DNA of 64,000 nt from Numida meleagris (Eukaryota > Chordata > Aves > Galliformes > Numididae): contig NC_034410.1 in the NCBI RefSeq assembly GCF_002078875.1, positions 103,670,138 to 103,734,137 on the forward strand. Reading direction: 5' to 3'. Position 1 is the first letter of the stretch; the number at the start of each line of letters is the position of its first letter. The position numbers and the translations under genes were made by a program. Positions 51,120 through 63,852 of this stretch are shown in pieces. A model generated the notes under the pieces. It made no database searches. It was not told the origin of the DNA and saw nothing but the letters and a program-made list of their open reading frames with translations.

Positions 51120-51480
51120 TGAGAAAGCAGATTTCTTTGAATGCTGCAGTGTCAGCGCTGGTCACAGTAATGGGCAATCTGAGCTGCACCATAAGATAAT
51201 AAATAACAGGAGATAAAAATATGAATAGTTGAAAAAAAAAACACCTCAGCTAGCTGAGAGATAGAAAAAAATGTAGAATACATGATTATGACAAGCGCCA
51301 GCATCATCCTGACTGCAAATAAATGAGCTAATTTACATGGGATTTTTATTTATGAATTCAAGACTGTGGCTGAGCTATACTAGGAATGCAGCCAGGAATG
51401 CTCATGTTCCCAGTATTTCCTGTGGGATATAGAACACACTGATATTTAATTGCAACTATGTGGAAAACAAAGGGTAGTGG
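51120..51480. promoter_or_regulatory. Candidate regulatory patch with paired TEAD-like motifs
   Basis: The patch contains two AGGAATGC words at 51382-51389 and 51394-51401, 12 bases apart (TEAD-type GGAATG cores). It also has a perfect 14-base palindrome CTCAGCTAGCTGAG at 51245-51258 and homeobox-type words (GAGCTAATTTACAT). No frame or repeat explains the composition. Regulatory role is only inferred. Confidence 0.2.
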
Positions 51481-54443
51481 GGTATACCGATTTTGGTGGA
51501 GATTCTGAGCACATAGTGTCTTAAAAACGTCTCAACAGAAGTTCAGAACCCAGCTTGGAGTGCTGCTCAGTAAGGGATGATTCAGTTAATTCAAGATAAA
51601 CATTCAGCACCGATGAGATGATGTAAGTAAAACCAAGACAGCCATAGAGGCTTGGCAGATACAGTACCGGACTACAAGAGTCTCATGCCCTTCCAGAGGG
51701 GCTGTTACAAGCCAGGGGCGTAAACTGATATCTCAAACAGCACTGGTTTTCTGTGTAGCCAGGCAAGAGGATAACTCTCAAGGTCAGATTCACTTTTTTT
51801 ACCAGCACTAATTAGCAGCTGGTACCTTCACACTGAAACACCATGGAAACTCTTAAACTGATCTCAAGAAGTACATTTGAAGTATATGTAACTTTTCAGC
51901 CAAGAAAATTATGCCTCATTTTTTTCAGATCTTCACACTGGCATAAAACTGGAATAAAATACTAGAGATTTCACACTTTATAGCAACATTACAAATAACT
52001 AAGAGAATAAGGAAGGATTTGCCTTAAAACAAATACGAAGCAATAAGCTTTTTAAACATCCTTAATTGTAAAGTCAGATGTCCTAGTTCAGAAGCATAAG
52101 GGATGTTGTAAAACCTTTCAAATAAAACAGTTCAAAAGGCATATCTTTAGAATCTGATACCTGAAAGTGGTTAAGAATGGAAGCACAAGCTATCCGCATT
52201 CAGAGCTTAAAAGCTCCTCCATTTCCAATAGTATCTACTCTCATTTGTTAGTCCTATGAGACCAACAGACAGTAAACCTTACTTGTGACAACCTGTTTTT
52301 CATATATGGGGATGAAATTACACCAGCCTGGGACCAGAGCTAGGACTTCCAGGTGTATGTTGTTTCAGGAGTGGTTGAGGGGCTGAAATAATACTCTTTT
52401 ATGCTCCTAACTCTTATTTCCCGAGATTTAGGCAGATATCCCTGGAGATAGAGCTGAATTCCTCTGGGATATCTTTGCTAGGAGGAGTAGAAACACTCTA
52501 CATGAAATACTGCAGATTTTCCTCCTTCTAAATCTGTCAACCTAAGTATACCTTTTAAGTGTGCCAGCATGGTTTGGAAGGCATGTAAAGAATCTAAGCA
52601 AGCATATAAGCAGCTAATTTGAAGTGCACAGATGTACCCTCCCTTGGGAATTATCTCAACTCCTGAAATTTCAGTCCAATAATTACCAAGGCAAATCACA
52701 AAGATTTCCATTTACTAATCTGGGGCTTCCTGAAATCCTCGAATTAAACCACAGCAAGAGGGTTTCAATGGAGTGAAGATTTAGTTTTTGTCATGCTCTT
52801 TTCTACGCTTCCTTCCCCTCCACCACAGTCTGATGAACAGTTCTGGTAATAAGGCAGAAAACGAATGCCAGAAGGCAATGATCTGTCCTGTGTTAATGAG
52901 ATGCTACCAGTGATCTCCTTCAGCGCTCTGTATTACAAGGATATTGTTTAATACAGTCATAAACTGTCTTTAAACTATGACTAGAAAAAGAGATAAAATA
53001 GCATGAGAATATTTAGAAGGAATCTACAAACACTGAAATTTTATTCAGATTTGAAATATTTTTTTCTGATTATACTAATTACTATATTCAAATACAAGTT
53101 GTGAAAAAAATTTAAACTTCATTTCCTGCTTCTGTCAACCAGAATCTGCGCCAGAGCTGGACCATCTATCACATAGCCAGCTGACTAATATGGGGCTGCC
53201 TCCCACATTCCTTCTGCAGCATCAAAACACAGGAATCTCTTTTGTTTCTGAGAAGGGTTCTGTCTGTATAGCCCACCTGAACACTGATGAATGCTTCCGC
53301 TGAATGTAGACACCTACAAATGCAGCCACACAGGTCAATGGCTGAGATTAGTAGCTAAGAAGCAATACAGAATGAGTTTTAAACCAGATCCTGTCGTGCC
53401 CCACTCACTTGAGCCCAGCTCGAACTTTAGCTAAGCTAAAATTAGTGAAATAGCATCATACAGGCATTTCTGGTTCCCTTGCAGCTTAAGGTTAGCTATT
53501 GCTACCTGGATGTTTGTATACCACCATCAACTTTCCATTGCCTCTCTAAAGAGGCACTTATTTTTGCATACACATCAGGTTTATGCTTTCATATGTTTAG
53601 TGTGCTTGTTCTTCTCACCAGGAAAATTGAAAACATGACTGAAAGGGATATATGAACTCTAAGGATGAGGAGATAACAGCACACCTGTACCACATGCTGT
53701 ATGACTCTGCCAAGAGAGAAGGATCTAACTGCCAACTCCTTACTCTGTGCTTGCAGAGCACTTAAGAACATGGCAAAAGAATAGAGAAACAAATGAACCA
53801 CAGGAAATCTTCAGATAAGAAAGCAAAAAGGAATAGTTTGGAGGAGAGCTAATTAGTGCTGATCAGCAATGCAAACTTCAACGGTGAATGAGCACAGCTT
53901 CCAGAAATCAAGACAATATGCACAGTGGTGAACACTTATGAGAGATCAGCGCAGAAACAATGTTTTTTTAGGTAGAAGTCCTTGATTCTGAGGTCACTAG
54001 GTTGCTTCTAAATATCTGCAGAACATCTGTATAGGAACACAGTAATAACCCAGTTAACTAGAGCCTGCATATCCACTAGAAAGACTTTGGGGCTCCAAAA
54101 AACAGCAACAAAAAATGAAATCCTATGCCATCCAAAGACTGAAACATATGCAGATCCTTTCAGTAATAGGTACTGGGGATATAGTGTTGGTCCACACTGA
54201 AGTAAAGTGATATGAAGGGATTTTAAAACAAGATAAACTTACTTGCCCTTTGTCAAGAGACAAGAATAATGAGACAGTAGATGAAACTGAAAGGAAATAA
54301 ATTCAAACTGATAAAAGGGAGTATCTTTTTATACAATGCATAATTAATCAGTCAAACCCACTGCCATAAGATTTCACTGAGACAGAGTTCAGAAAGGAAA
54401 ACAGGCATTTATATGGATAATGAGAACATCTTTAGATAAGATT

Positions 54444-54470
54444 AAAAAAAAAAAGAAAAAAAGAAAAAGG
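54444..54470. repeat. A-rich tract
   Basis: Runs of A broken by single G; simple sequence. Confidence 0.75.
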
Positions 54471-56692
54471 ATAGAAAGAGTAATGCTCCATGACATAAAT
54501 CAGGCACTAGCTTAATGTGGAAGGCATTAAGAGGACATGGCATAGGAAAGGTAATGCTAACCCACACAGAGATTTTAGTATCTTTTATGAGACTGCACCA
54601 TTGTTCTGAGCATGTTCTCATGCATTTGATGTGCTTTATTTGTCAATTTGTTTCTTGGTTCATAACCTCTGGATCTACAAAGCAGGGACTATAGGAAACA
54701 CAACAGATGCTAGAAAGTATAAAATATTTGTGCATAGAGTAAGGGCGAATTTGACAGCAAGAGGAACAGGGGAAGACTTTATTGGCCTCATTTCTTCTGC
54801 AGTAGCAAGAGATTGCAAAGGACTGTGAATTTTAGAATAGTTGAAGTTTAGCTTCTCCAGCCTGCTGTTTCTGCCTCAGTGGATTCTGCTTCCATCAGCA
54901 TCAATGGGATTGGAATAAGACCTCAGGGCAAGCATTTAGCATAGACTTACAAACTACAGATTTATTTAAGTAACTTCTCTGGGGATATTGACTGGTAAAC
55001 CTTTGAAAAACCATCCTTCCCTGTATATTTTTAAAATGTCAGCTTTCCTTATATCACATGATGGTACATCCCTGCTTAGGAAATGGTTATTTTGGTTCTG
55101 TCTTGCAGGATGATGAATCACATGGTGACACACCACTGCACTTTTAACATTGTTGTGTTTGCATTAGAGAATGGTTGAGCTGACCTGTAGAAAGGAAAGC
55201 CAGGCCAGAATCGTCTCAAAAAAAAAATAGATCTGAAGTCAACAAAGGTTACTAGGTTTTCATTATTTCACATTTTTCTGTTTTGGGATTCCAGCTGTGG
55301 CCTAAAATAGCAGAGATTATACTTGTGGATTAAGGCTGTATTTAAGTACTTGACTTCTGAGAGGACCAGACATGCAGTATAATGAGCCTGTGGACAGAGT
55401 TTAAGAAGATCTCAGGCATATGCATGCAGTAACAGGAGGCAGGGAAACAAACAGCTAAGTGGGTTCTGCCAGGAATGTATAACTTACGTTTGCAATCCAA
55501 TGGCAGAGGGTGGGGGGAGACTGGTACTAGAGCTGCAACTGAGTGTCAGCAGTATGAAGAAGGAAGAATAATATGGTGCTTAATGGAGAGGAAGGGAGGC
55601 AATGTCTGGAAGGAGAAGTAATACAGGCGGCACATCTGGACCACTGGCTAAGAGCAGAAAGAGGATGCACATGCAAATACCAGAAGAAATGGGATGAGAA
55701 TGTTCCCAGTGTTTGCTGACTCTTTGCTATCTTTAGTCACAAAAGAAGGCAAAGAAAGCAGCAGTCTTTCAAGCTATTCAGCTCCATTTTGCAAACCACA
55801 GAATTGGAGAGTGAGCCATCCAAAATTTCAATCTGTTATTATTCATTCCTCTCTAATTTTGATTTCTGACTTGAAGTATCACAATGTGCTTCATGATTTG
55901 CGGTATGAGAATGAGATGTCTAGTCTAGGATGCTTGGGTAGAGGATTTGAGATTTCTTTTTTTTTTTTAAATAAGTTATATTCAGCGCAAGCTTTGGAAA
56001 ATAAGATATTTCAATTTATTCTTAAAAACTCACTTTCCCCAGGGGAAAACATATGCTTACACACACATAATGTATCCACCCATGGACATGGTTCTAAGCT
56101 CCAGCTTGGCAAACTATCAACCAATTACTCTGGATTTCAAAAGTTTTAGTTGCAAAAGTTAATGACTATTTGAAGTCCTTCTATGCTTTAAATCAAATAT
56201 TAAACTTCTGAATTGATTGCAAAATATTCCTCTTTTCTCAGCAGATGTTCATATCCATATTTTGGATCACTTGACTCCTCATCCACTGCAGGTGACTGTA
56301 CCTCTTTCACGAGCAGAAAGTGCAGTTTTAGTGTATCCATAGCTGAAATCCCTGTAATCTCAGAATAGCAAACTGGATTGAAGATGTGATTCTTGCTCCT
56401 CTCACCCTGCACGTAAGTCTCTTTCTACTACCAGTTGAACTGAGGAACATAAGTCCGAGAGTTGACAACAAAAGAGGAGCAGTATGCTTTGTACAGAGTG
56501 ATGCTCTTTCAAGTGTTATCTCATATCTTTTTGTCATCTCATTACTCCTTTCAGAGGCATTCCTGCTTCTTCTACTGACCACATGTTGACCAGTTAATAA
56601 AAAGCTAAGGTCTTCAAACAGCTTTTTTCCCATTTGGAGAAATCTGTTTCTTCTTCTGTTTATTCAACTGCACACAGTATTCTTACATAATC

Positions 56693-57898
56693 ATGCAGCA
56701 TTTGCAGGACAGCCAGGGGATCAGGCCCAGCCAGCATGGGTTTGTGAAGGACAGGTCCCGCTTGACCAACCTGATCTCCTTCTATGATCAAGTGACCCAC
56801 CTGGTGGATGAGGGAAAGGCTGTTGATGTGGTCTACCTAGACGTCAGCAAAGCCTTCGACACTGTCTCCCACGGTATTCCCCTGGAGAAGTTGGCAGCCC
56901 GTGGCTTGGACAGGTGCACTCAGTGCTGGGTAAGGAGCTGGCTGGAGGGCCGGGCCCAAAGAGTAGAGGTGAATGGAGTTAAATCTAGCTGGCAACCAGT
57001 CATGAGTGGTGTTCCCCAGGGGTTGGTGCTGGGGCCTGTCCTCTTCAATATCTTTATTGATGACTGGGATGAGGACATTGAGAGCACCCTCAGTAAGTTA
57101 GCAGACGACACCAAGCTGGCAGGAAGTGTCGATCTGCCTGGGGGTAGCAAGGCCCTTCAGAGTTCTGGACAGGCTGGATCTCTGGGCCGAAGCCAACGGG
57201 ATGAGGTTCAACAAGACCAAGTGCCGGGTCCTGCACTTTGGCTGCAACAACCCCAGGCAACGCTACAGGCTTGGGCAGAGTGGCTGGAAGACTGTGCAGA
57301 GGAAACGGACCTGGGGGTGTTGGTCGATGCTCGGCTGAGCATGAGCCAGCAGTGTGCCCAGGTGGCCAAGAAGGCCAATGGCATCCTGGCTTGTATCAGG
57401 AACAGTGTTGCCAGTAGGAGTAGGGAAGTCATTGTCCCTCTGTACTCAGCACTGGTGAGGCCGCACCTTGAGTACTGTGTCCAGTTTTGGGCCCCTCACT
57501 GCAAGAAAGTCATTGAGGCCCTGGAGTGTGTTCAGAGGAGGGCGATGAAGCTGGTGAGGGGTCTGGAGCACAGGCCTTATGAGGAGTGGCTGAGGGAGGT
57601 GGGATTGTTCAGCCTGGAGAAGAGGAGGCTCAGGGGAGACTTTATCGTTCTCTATAACTACCTGAAGGGAGGTTGTAGTGAGCTGGGTGTTAGCCTCTTC
57701 TCTCTTGTAACTAGTGACAGGACAAGGGGGAATGGCCTCAAGTTGCACCAGGGGAGATTTAGGCTGGACATTAGGAAGTACTACTTTTCTGAAAAAGTGG
57801 TCAGGTGCTGGAATGGGCTGCCCAGGGAGGTGGTTGAGTCACCATCCCTGGAGGTGTTCAAGAAACATTTAGATATAGCGTTGAGAGACATGGTTTAG
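56693..57898 (+). pseudogene. CR1 ORF2 reverse transcriptase, 401-codon open remnant
   Basis: Covers RT motifs in order: QHGF at residues 14-17, motif [12 protein letters not shown] with catalytic Asp50, motif B region SGVPQG at 105-110 (followed by L where the 42.4-kb copy has S), and motif C, which here is LADD at 136-139 rather than FADD. Residues about 157-194 are out of frame: a 2-base loss near 57163 shifts the frame and a 1-base loss near 57272 restores it. The expected sequence of this part ([30 protein letters not shown]) is found in another frame at 57126-57338. The restored frame then runs through [15 protein letters not shown] and [14 protein letters not shown] to the natural stop. 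The endonuclease domain is absent. It is dead as an enzyme, and there is no sign of host use. Confidence 0.9.
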
Positions 57899-57990
57899 TG
57901 GGGTTATTGGTGGTATGTGGATGGTTGGACTGGATGATCTTGTAGGTCTTTTCCAACCTAGCTAATTCTGTGATTCTATGATTCTATAAT
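56693..57990 (+). mobile_element. CR1 LINE, 1.3-kb 5'-truncated copy
   Basis: Plus-strand CR1 beginning within ORF2 just upstream of the QHGF motif and continuing through the reverse transcriptase, the C-terminal region, the 3' UTR (GGTTGGACTGGATGATC, TCTTTTCCAACCTAGC) and terminal repeats ATTCTGTG-ATTCTATG-ATTCTATA ending near 57990. It is the longest stretch of CR1 coding sequence in the window. It is clearly diverged from the 20.9/42.4-kb pair in both coding and tail sequence, so it is a sister subfamily. A 23-T run begins 41 bases downstream, outside the element. Confidence 0.95.
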
Positions 57991-58030
57991 AGTGTACATT
58001 GCAGTTAGACATAATACTTCTTGTTCCTTG

Positions 58031-58053
58031 TTTTTTTTTTTTTTTTTTTTTTT
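58031..58053. repeat. Poly-T tract (23 T)
   Basis: Uninterrupted T homopolymer shortly after a CR1 3' end. CR1 elements end in 8-bp repeats rather than homopolymers, so it is probably independent of the element. Confidence 0.8.
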
Positions 58054-58411
58054 GAGGGTGCTTCATTTTTTTTCCTATTGTTTCAAAGGTGAACAGATTT
58101 TTTGTCTGCTACATTGAAAAGCAATAGTATAACTGCCTGTGTATGTATACTTATGAATAAATGTATATATGCACAGGTGTTTGCATGTATGCATATGTAA
58201 AATTACTGATGTGAACAACTAGTTGTTGGCTCAAACATGTTTTTCTTCTTCTCTTTATCTCTCCAAGCCATCACTGATACATCAGGATACAACTAACAAG
58301 CTCCACATACAGTGGCAGTATTTTATCTCTAGAGTCATTTATCAAAAATGTCCATTCCTTGGAAACTGGTCACTGCAACCACAAACAGCACTAAGCAGTG
58401 TATATGATTAA

Positions 58412-58472
58412 TTTTTTTTTTTTGGTGGTAGAATATATTTTTTCTTTTTTTTTTCTTTTTTTCTTTTTTTCC
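58412..58472. repeat. T-rich low-complexity tract
   Basis: Runs of 6-12 T separated by GGTGGTAGAATATA and single C residues. Confidence 0.75.
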
Positions 58473-58602
58473 CACAAGGAATATGAATGCAACTTCTTTC
58501 CTTAACTTTAGTCAAAATGTAATCACTCTCTATTGCTATCTGAATGTGCAGGAATGTGCTCGTAGTGTTCTTAGAGTATATTTCACTGATAAATAGCTTT
58601 TT

Positions 58603-58618
58603 TGTGTGTGTGTGTGTG
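58603..58618. repeat. (TG)8 microsatellite
   Basis: Eight TG dinucleotide units. Confidence 0.8.
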
Positions 58619-59675
58619 CTTATCTTGAAATATGAAGAACCTGTTATTGTTCACTACAGAATATTAGAGATAACACCCAATTTCCAAACTTTCAAGTGGA
58701 GCTTTATCTTGTATCCAGTGAGTAGAAGAAGATATACACCACAACTGGCTTTTCATATACTGTTAACTATAATTTTTCATCCAGTCGGATATAAATAATA
58801 CTGATGACGAGCTGGAAGGAAAGAAGGAATACTGAAATTAAAAACAAACAAACAAAACACCCCTGAAAAAATCTGGTTTTCTCTTATTGTCTTTCATTCA
58901 ACTCTCCAGTAATTAGGAATGAGTAATATTCACTGAAAATTTCTCCTTTTTAGAGGAAGTAGCACACCCAAATTTGTGTTCTTTGTAAGATGTCAGTGAC
59001 CTTAAAAATAAATAAAAATCCATTATCTGTCAGTACTGAAGGTTGGAATTTGGCAGGGTCAGATGCAGTCTTGCTGGGAAACAAGGTTTCATGTGTTCGT
59101 GCTAGGTATGACTGGCTAGTGTTGGAATTCCTACTCCCTTGGTGCCCTCAGGAAGAGAGATGAGGGGGCAGCAAATCAGCCTTAGCTGAAAATTAGGATA
59201 TTACACTTAAAATAATGATTAGCAAGTGACTTCCTTTCCTAGAAAAGAATAATTATCTTCAAAATATCTTGATGTAATGTGGTGTAGTAGGTGTATTGCA
59301 GCTTGTTTGCCACGTGAGTGCACAGACTGGCCCACAGAGATTATTGCTGAAGCTTGTGAAAGGCAAAGCTTCAAAAGTCACTCTGAGAGCGTGGGACAGA
59401 GAGGACAATGTGATCTCAGCAGAAGGTTTGGCAGCATTGCTGAAGATGAGAATTTGTGACTTGGTGAACTGACAACAACAGTGCAGACCTTGACACCTCT
59501 GGCTGTTATCCTAAGTTAAGTCCTGCTGGTTTGTGACTGAATTTTGTCATCTGTTCAGGGTTCTATGTGAACTTTTGACATTTAGTTTCTGTCCAGCTTT
59601 GTATATGTGCAAAAAAACCCATCATTACTAAAGGTGTCCTTGTTAGCATTACAACAAGAAGGCCAAAGACTATAT

Positions 59676-60225
59676 CAGAGAATTCCAGAATGGCGGAGGC
59701 TGGCAGAGTCCTCTGGGTCCATCAGGCCCAACCCCCATTCCAACAGGGTCACCCAGAGCAGGGGCCCAGACCAACGTCCGGGTGACTGCTGAAGGTCTTC
59801 AAGGAGACTCCACAGCCTCTGGGCAACTTGTGCCAGTGCTGTCACTCACAAAGCACAGAAGTGCTCCTGGTTTTCTGAGGGAGCCGCCTGTGTTCCAGTT
59901 TGTGCCCATTGCCTCTTGTCCCGCCACTAGGCACCACTGAAAGGAACTTGGCTCTGTCCTGTTTGCATTCTCCCTTTGAATGTTTGTAGACATTGATGTG
60001 ATCACCCAAAGCTTCCCTCTTCTTCAGGCTGAATAGGCCCAGCCTCTTCTCACAGGAGCAGTGCTTCAGTCCCTTCATTTTCATGGCCCTTCACTGGACT
60101 GTCTATTGTAGTGGGGTGTCCAGAACTGGACCCAGCCCTCCGTGTGTGGACTCATTAATGCTGAGTAGAGGGGAAGGACCACATCTGCTGATTGCAGAGG
60201 CTCCTGCTAACAGAGCCCAGGATAC
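59676..60225 (-). mobile_element. CR1 LINE, 3' part, diverged subfamily
   Basis: Antisense CR1 of about 550 bp. The 3' end at 59676 (TCAGAGAATTCCAGAATGG) and the following 3' UTR (CCTCTGGGTCCATCAGGCCC) mark it. Further on come antisense ORF2 landmarks: GTGCCCATTGCCTCTTGTCC, CTTCTTCAGGCTGAATAGGC and GGGTGTCCAGAACTGGACCC. ORF2 is broken into short pieces (the 59842-60084 minus frame retains [24 protein letters not shown] sequence). The 5' boundary is unclear; similarity fades near AGCCCAGGATACC at 60225, and the next ~140 bases are unassigned. It is more decayed than the other long copies, so older. Confidence 0.85.
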
Positions 60226-60908
60226 CAAGATATACGAATGTGAAGATTTGTTCTGTCCTCTCACCCATAACCTTGATCTTTTCTGAACAGGGATGCTGGC
60301 AGACCTGCACAGGGAAGTCTGGACTGCCATTAGCTGTTTGATATACAGCCATTCTTCTGGTAAACACAGAACTTCAGTCTTCAGGCTTGTCAGTCCAATG
60401 TCTGTTCAAATCTATGCCTTCCTTTTCTTCTTTTTCAATAGAAAGCCAAAATCTTGGCAATGACCGTGCAAACAAACTCAGGCTTGTTATCCTCACCCTC
60501 ACTGGGTCTGCACACAGGAAACATCAGGAATGTTGCCAAAAATAATTCTGGCTCAGCAGATAAAACCAGCTGCTATTGTCCAAGTGGTATTAGATTCATT
60601 TTCATTCCTGCTATAATAACACGTAGTCTGAGGCACTTAAACATCTGAACCCTGAAGTTCTTACCATAGAAAACATAAGTCAAAGGTAGAAAAAATACAA
60701 CAGAATCTTCTGTGTTTCTTTAGTTTCATTTTGTTGGGCATTTCATTAAATGAATTGAATGAGTTATTTGTAAATTTATAATCTGCAGAGAAGTTAGAAG
60801 CATTTGTTTACTGGAATAATACCTGTTCTGCTAGCACTGTCACATACTGCCATATGATCTTCTTTCTGTAACCTCTTGGTTTAAATTTTATCTTTTTTTC
60901 TTTGATCA
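60226..60908. other. Unassigned non-coding DNA between two CR1 copies
   Basis: No gene is seen. The first ~140 bases may be a decayed continuation of the preceding minus-strand CR1. The rest is AT-rich unique sequence. Confidence 0.5.
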
Positions 60909-61517
60909 TGATCCAGCAGTGTGCTCCTGTGGCCAAGAAGGCCAATGGGATCCTGGAGTGCATTAAAAAGAGTTTGGCCAGCAGGTTGAGGGAGGTGATC
61001 CTCCACCTCTGCTCTGCCCTGAGGAGGCCGTATCTGGAATACTGTCCAGTTCTGGGCTCTCCAGTTCAAGAAAGATGCAGAATTTCTAGAGAGAGCCCAG
61101 CAGAAGGCCACAGAGATGCATCTCCTGTATGAGAAGAGGCTGAGAGACCCGGTACTGTTCAGTCTAGAGAAGAGACAGCTGAGGGGGCATCTTATCAATG
61201 CTTGTAAATATCTAACAGATGAGAATCAAGTGAATGGGGACAGTCTTTTTTCAGTGGTGCCCAGCAACAGAACAAGGGGCAATGAGCACAAACTGAAACA
61301 GGGGAATTTCCATACGAACATAGGAAATTTTTTTTTTTTACTTTGAGGTTGACAGAGCACTGGAACAAGCTGCCCAGAGAAGTTGTGGAGTCTCTTTTTC
61401 TGGGGATATTCTAAACCTGCCTGGATGCTTTCATGTGTAACCTACTCTAGAGAATCTGCTTATTAGGGGCTTGGACCTGATGGTCTCCAGAGTTCCCTTC
61501 CAACCCCTTCTTTGATT
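60909..61517 (+). mobile_element. CR1 LINE, 3' part with frameshifted ORF2
   Basis: Plus-strand CR1 starting within ORF2 at the segment encoding [19 protein letters not shown] and running through the C-terminal region to a 3' UTR (GGGCTTGGACCTGATGGTCTCC, TTCCCTTCCAACCCCTT) ending near 61517. ORF2 is split between frames at 60902-61132 and 61116-61346. The first loses frame in the segment around 61080-61110 and the second picks up at YEKRLRD. A run of T interrupts the frame near 61329. The terminal 8-bp repeat is decayed (TTTGATTATTG). Confidence 0.87.
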
Positions 61518-63852
61518 ATTGGGAAAAGTATCTTTCACTTGCACAAAGCATGCTAACTTAAGTTAATCATCACCCCAAAATCATGGAGTTCTGCAAAATG
61601 ATGAAAACATGAAATGATTTCATTCTGATCTGCAGCTCTCACCTTTATACAAAAGCCATGAGTGATGAATTTTTCCCTACCAACACAGTCTCTGATAAAC
61701 TAAACACTAACAAAACCCTGCTGATTGTCATAAACTGGCTGTTATTTCCTTGTGAACCCTAAGTTCACATCCAAAACATCCAATTTTTAATCAAGAGGCC
61801 ATGGATCTTTTTCTATAAAAAACTGCCTGACCTGAGGTTTAATAAAAGCAAAAAACCCTCGTTTGCCCTTACTGGTTATTCAACACAGGACAAACTTATA
61901 TATCTGTAAATCTCCTGTTTGCCCCAGTGTGTGTAACTCCTAAAATGTGAAAGAACAGAAACTATATTTTGTATTCAAAACTTTTTCTTCTTTTAGAAAG
62001 ATAGCTGGGATATCTTGCTCATGTAGAAGAAAACTAAAGCAAACCAAGTCCTTATACTTGGTAAGACCATAAAATGATGGTATTAAGCACTACAAACAAC
62101 TATAAATATGTCTTAACAGCAACATCTATTTATCCATTTCTGCCATGGTGTCCTTGAATACCAAACATATGGCTTATTCGTTTTCCGATATCACTCAAAC
62201 CTCTTCTGCTATGTCAGCGCCTGTAATCTATCATTCAAAACACTGTAATCAAGATCTACAGATTATGTAACTAATATAAATGCTCTAAAACTCAGCACAT
62301 GCACTTTAAATAATCAATCGGTATTTAATTAACACACAATTGCTGGCCTAATACTGAATCAAATCCTCTTAAAGTGTGACCATAATTCCCACTAGAGTAG
62401 TAATGTCCTGAGAGTGAAAGAAATACACTGTGATCATTAGAAGAGTATTGTAATTTATAGGGTTTTTGTCAAGAGATTAAGCAATTCCAAAATCTATTAG
62501 ACATGAAAAAATGCTCTGTAGAACAGAAAAGAATTATGGTTCTTTCCTCATATCTTTTAAAGTACATTTTTGTGCTACATGTCGGTTTTGATAAACAGAT
62601 TATTTCAACATTCTCTTCAATTAATATAAATAAAATTTCTGTATAGAACCTTTTATCAAATATGACACAGAAAACTTCTTTGGGAAAATGATGCAAATTC
62701 ATTTTTTGCCAAGTCTTATTATGAAAATGTAGTACAAATATTAGCTGTAATGACCAAAATAACATTATCAAGAGACATTTCCTTTAATTTTGCAAAAATA
62801 AAATGTTTGGAGAGCCCTAATAATAATAAATTCAGGGAAACCCCTATGTTTTCCATTTGACAGAAGTCAAGATAGTTGTTGATTTAATGGATGAAATAGT
62901 GAACTATAATGAAAATGATCTAATATTTAATCAAGTTATCATACTTCAGTCACAATGTACAAAAAAGAACAGATTTAAGACCAGAATAATGGTTGTTCTG
63001 TGTTGAAACAAGAATTGCTCTAACCCAGTATTTTGACTTCAGCAGTTACTAAGATGTACATAGAAAGTGTATGTATTCAACTCAATATATGATGACACTT
63101 CAGTCAGGATGTCTACCTGACTTTTCCAAGGTGGAGTATCGCTGTCTGGGAATGTATGTCCTTTGTATTCACTATGCCTTTCACACACCTTTTGATCCCG
63201 TGTGATCCCACCATCACCACCATGAACTTCTGCTTTTTCAATGCTTTTATAAACCTGGCATCTGAAATTTCCTGTGGTAAAAATGTTTATGATCTAAACA
63301 CTGTGAAAAGTATGTCCATTTGCTTAATCTTGCCACCTAATCATTGCATGGAATAGCCTCTAGTTTTTCCTCTGTCATGATTTTGTGTATTTCTGCCATC
63401 TGCACTTTTAATTGCTGCAATTTCAGTAAGGGGCTGAACACCAGCTCTAAAAACAGATCCACTCAAATGCAAAATATTTTGTACCAGCAACAAGAATTAG
63501 ATTTCAAAAGAGCAAAAGAGTATTTGTAGGTTGTAGGTTTGTGGAACTGCACAAAAACAATGAAATGTCACATTGCAGTTGCTGTTCCACAGCACCAATA
63601 CTAAGCAAAAACTCTTGTTTCAGATTCATATAGTTTTGTGCTTGTACATCAACTGAAAACAAACACAGAAAGAGAATCTAAGTAAATCAGACTCAAAATT
63701 GGAAACCTTGCCTTACTTAAATCAATTATTTCTACTACTAGACTCGGGATTTCATTCACAGAGTTTATTTTTTTCTGCAGAATGTTACATAAAAATGACT
63801 GTACCAGTGTTGGGACAATGGCTCTCTGCCCTGCCAGCTAAAGGCAAGTATT
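61518..63852. other. Unique AT-rich non-coding DNA
   Basis: No gene is recognised. The longest frame is 100 codons at 62469-62771 (-), without a known domain. No repeat or clear motif cluster is seen. Confidence 0.6.

Larger units (their letters stand above)
44334..56692. other. Unique AT-rich non-coding DNA, 12 kb
   Basis: This is the longest repeat-poor stretch in the window. No gene is recognised. The longest frame is 151 codons at 55694-56149 (+), with no familiar domain. Visible elements are a 13-bp tandem repeat (44404-44435), homopolymer or pyrimidine tracts at 46824-46838, 47786-47822, 50627-50641, 51060-51102 and 54444-54470, an imperfect hairpin at 47660-47705, an inverted TCF/LEF-like pair at 50906-50934 and a motif-dense patch at about 51120-51480. 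Confidence 0.55.
57991..59675. other. Non-coding DNA with several simple tracts
   Basis: No gene is recognised. Simple sequence is concentrated here: T23 at 58031-58053, a T-rich tract at 58412-58472 and (TG)8 at 58603-58618. The 58880-59670 part is ordinary unique sequence. Confidence 0.6.

Noticed and set aside
55694..56149. 151-codon open frame on the plus strand
   Set aside because: No recognisable domain, signal peptide or exon-type boundary, and it contains a run coding for Phe from a T tract. A frame of this length is expected by chance in a window of this size.
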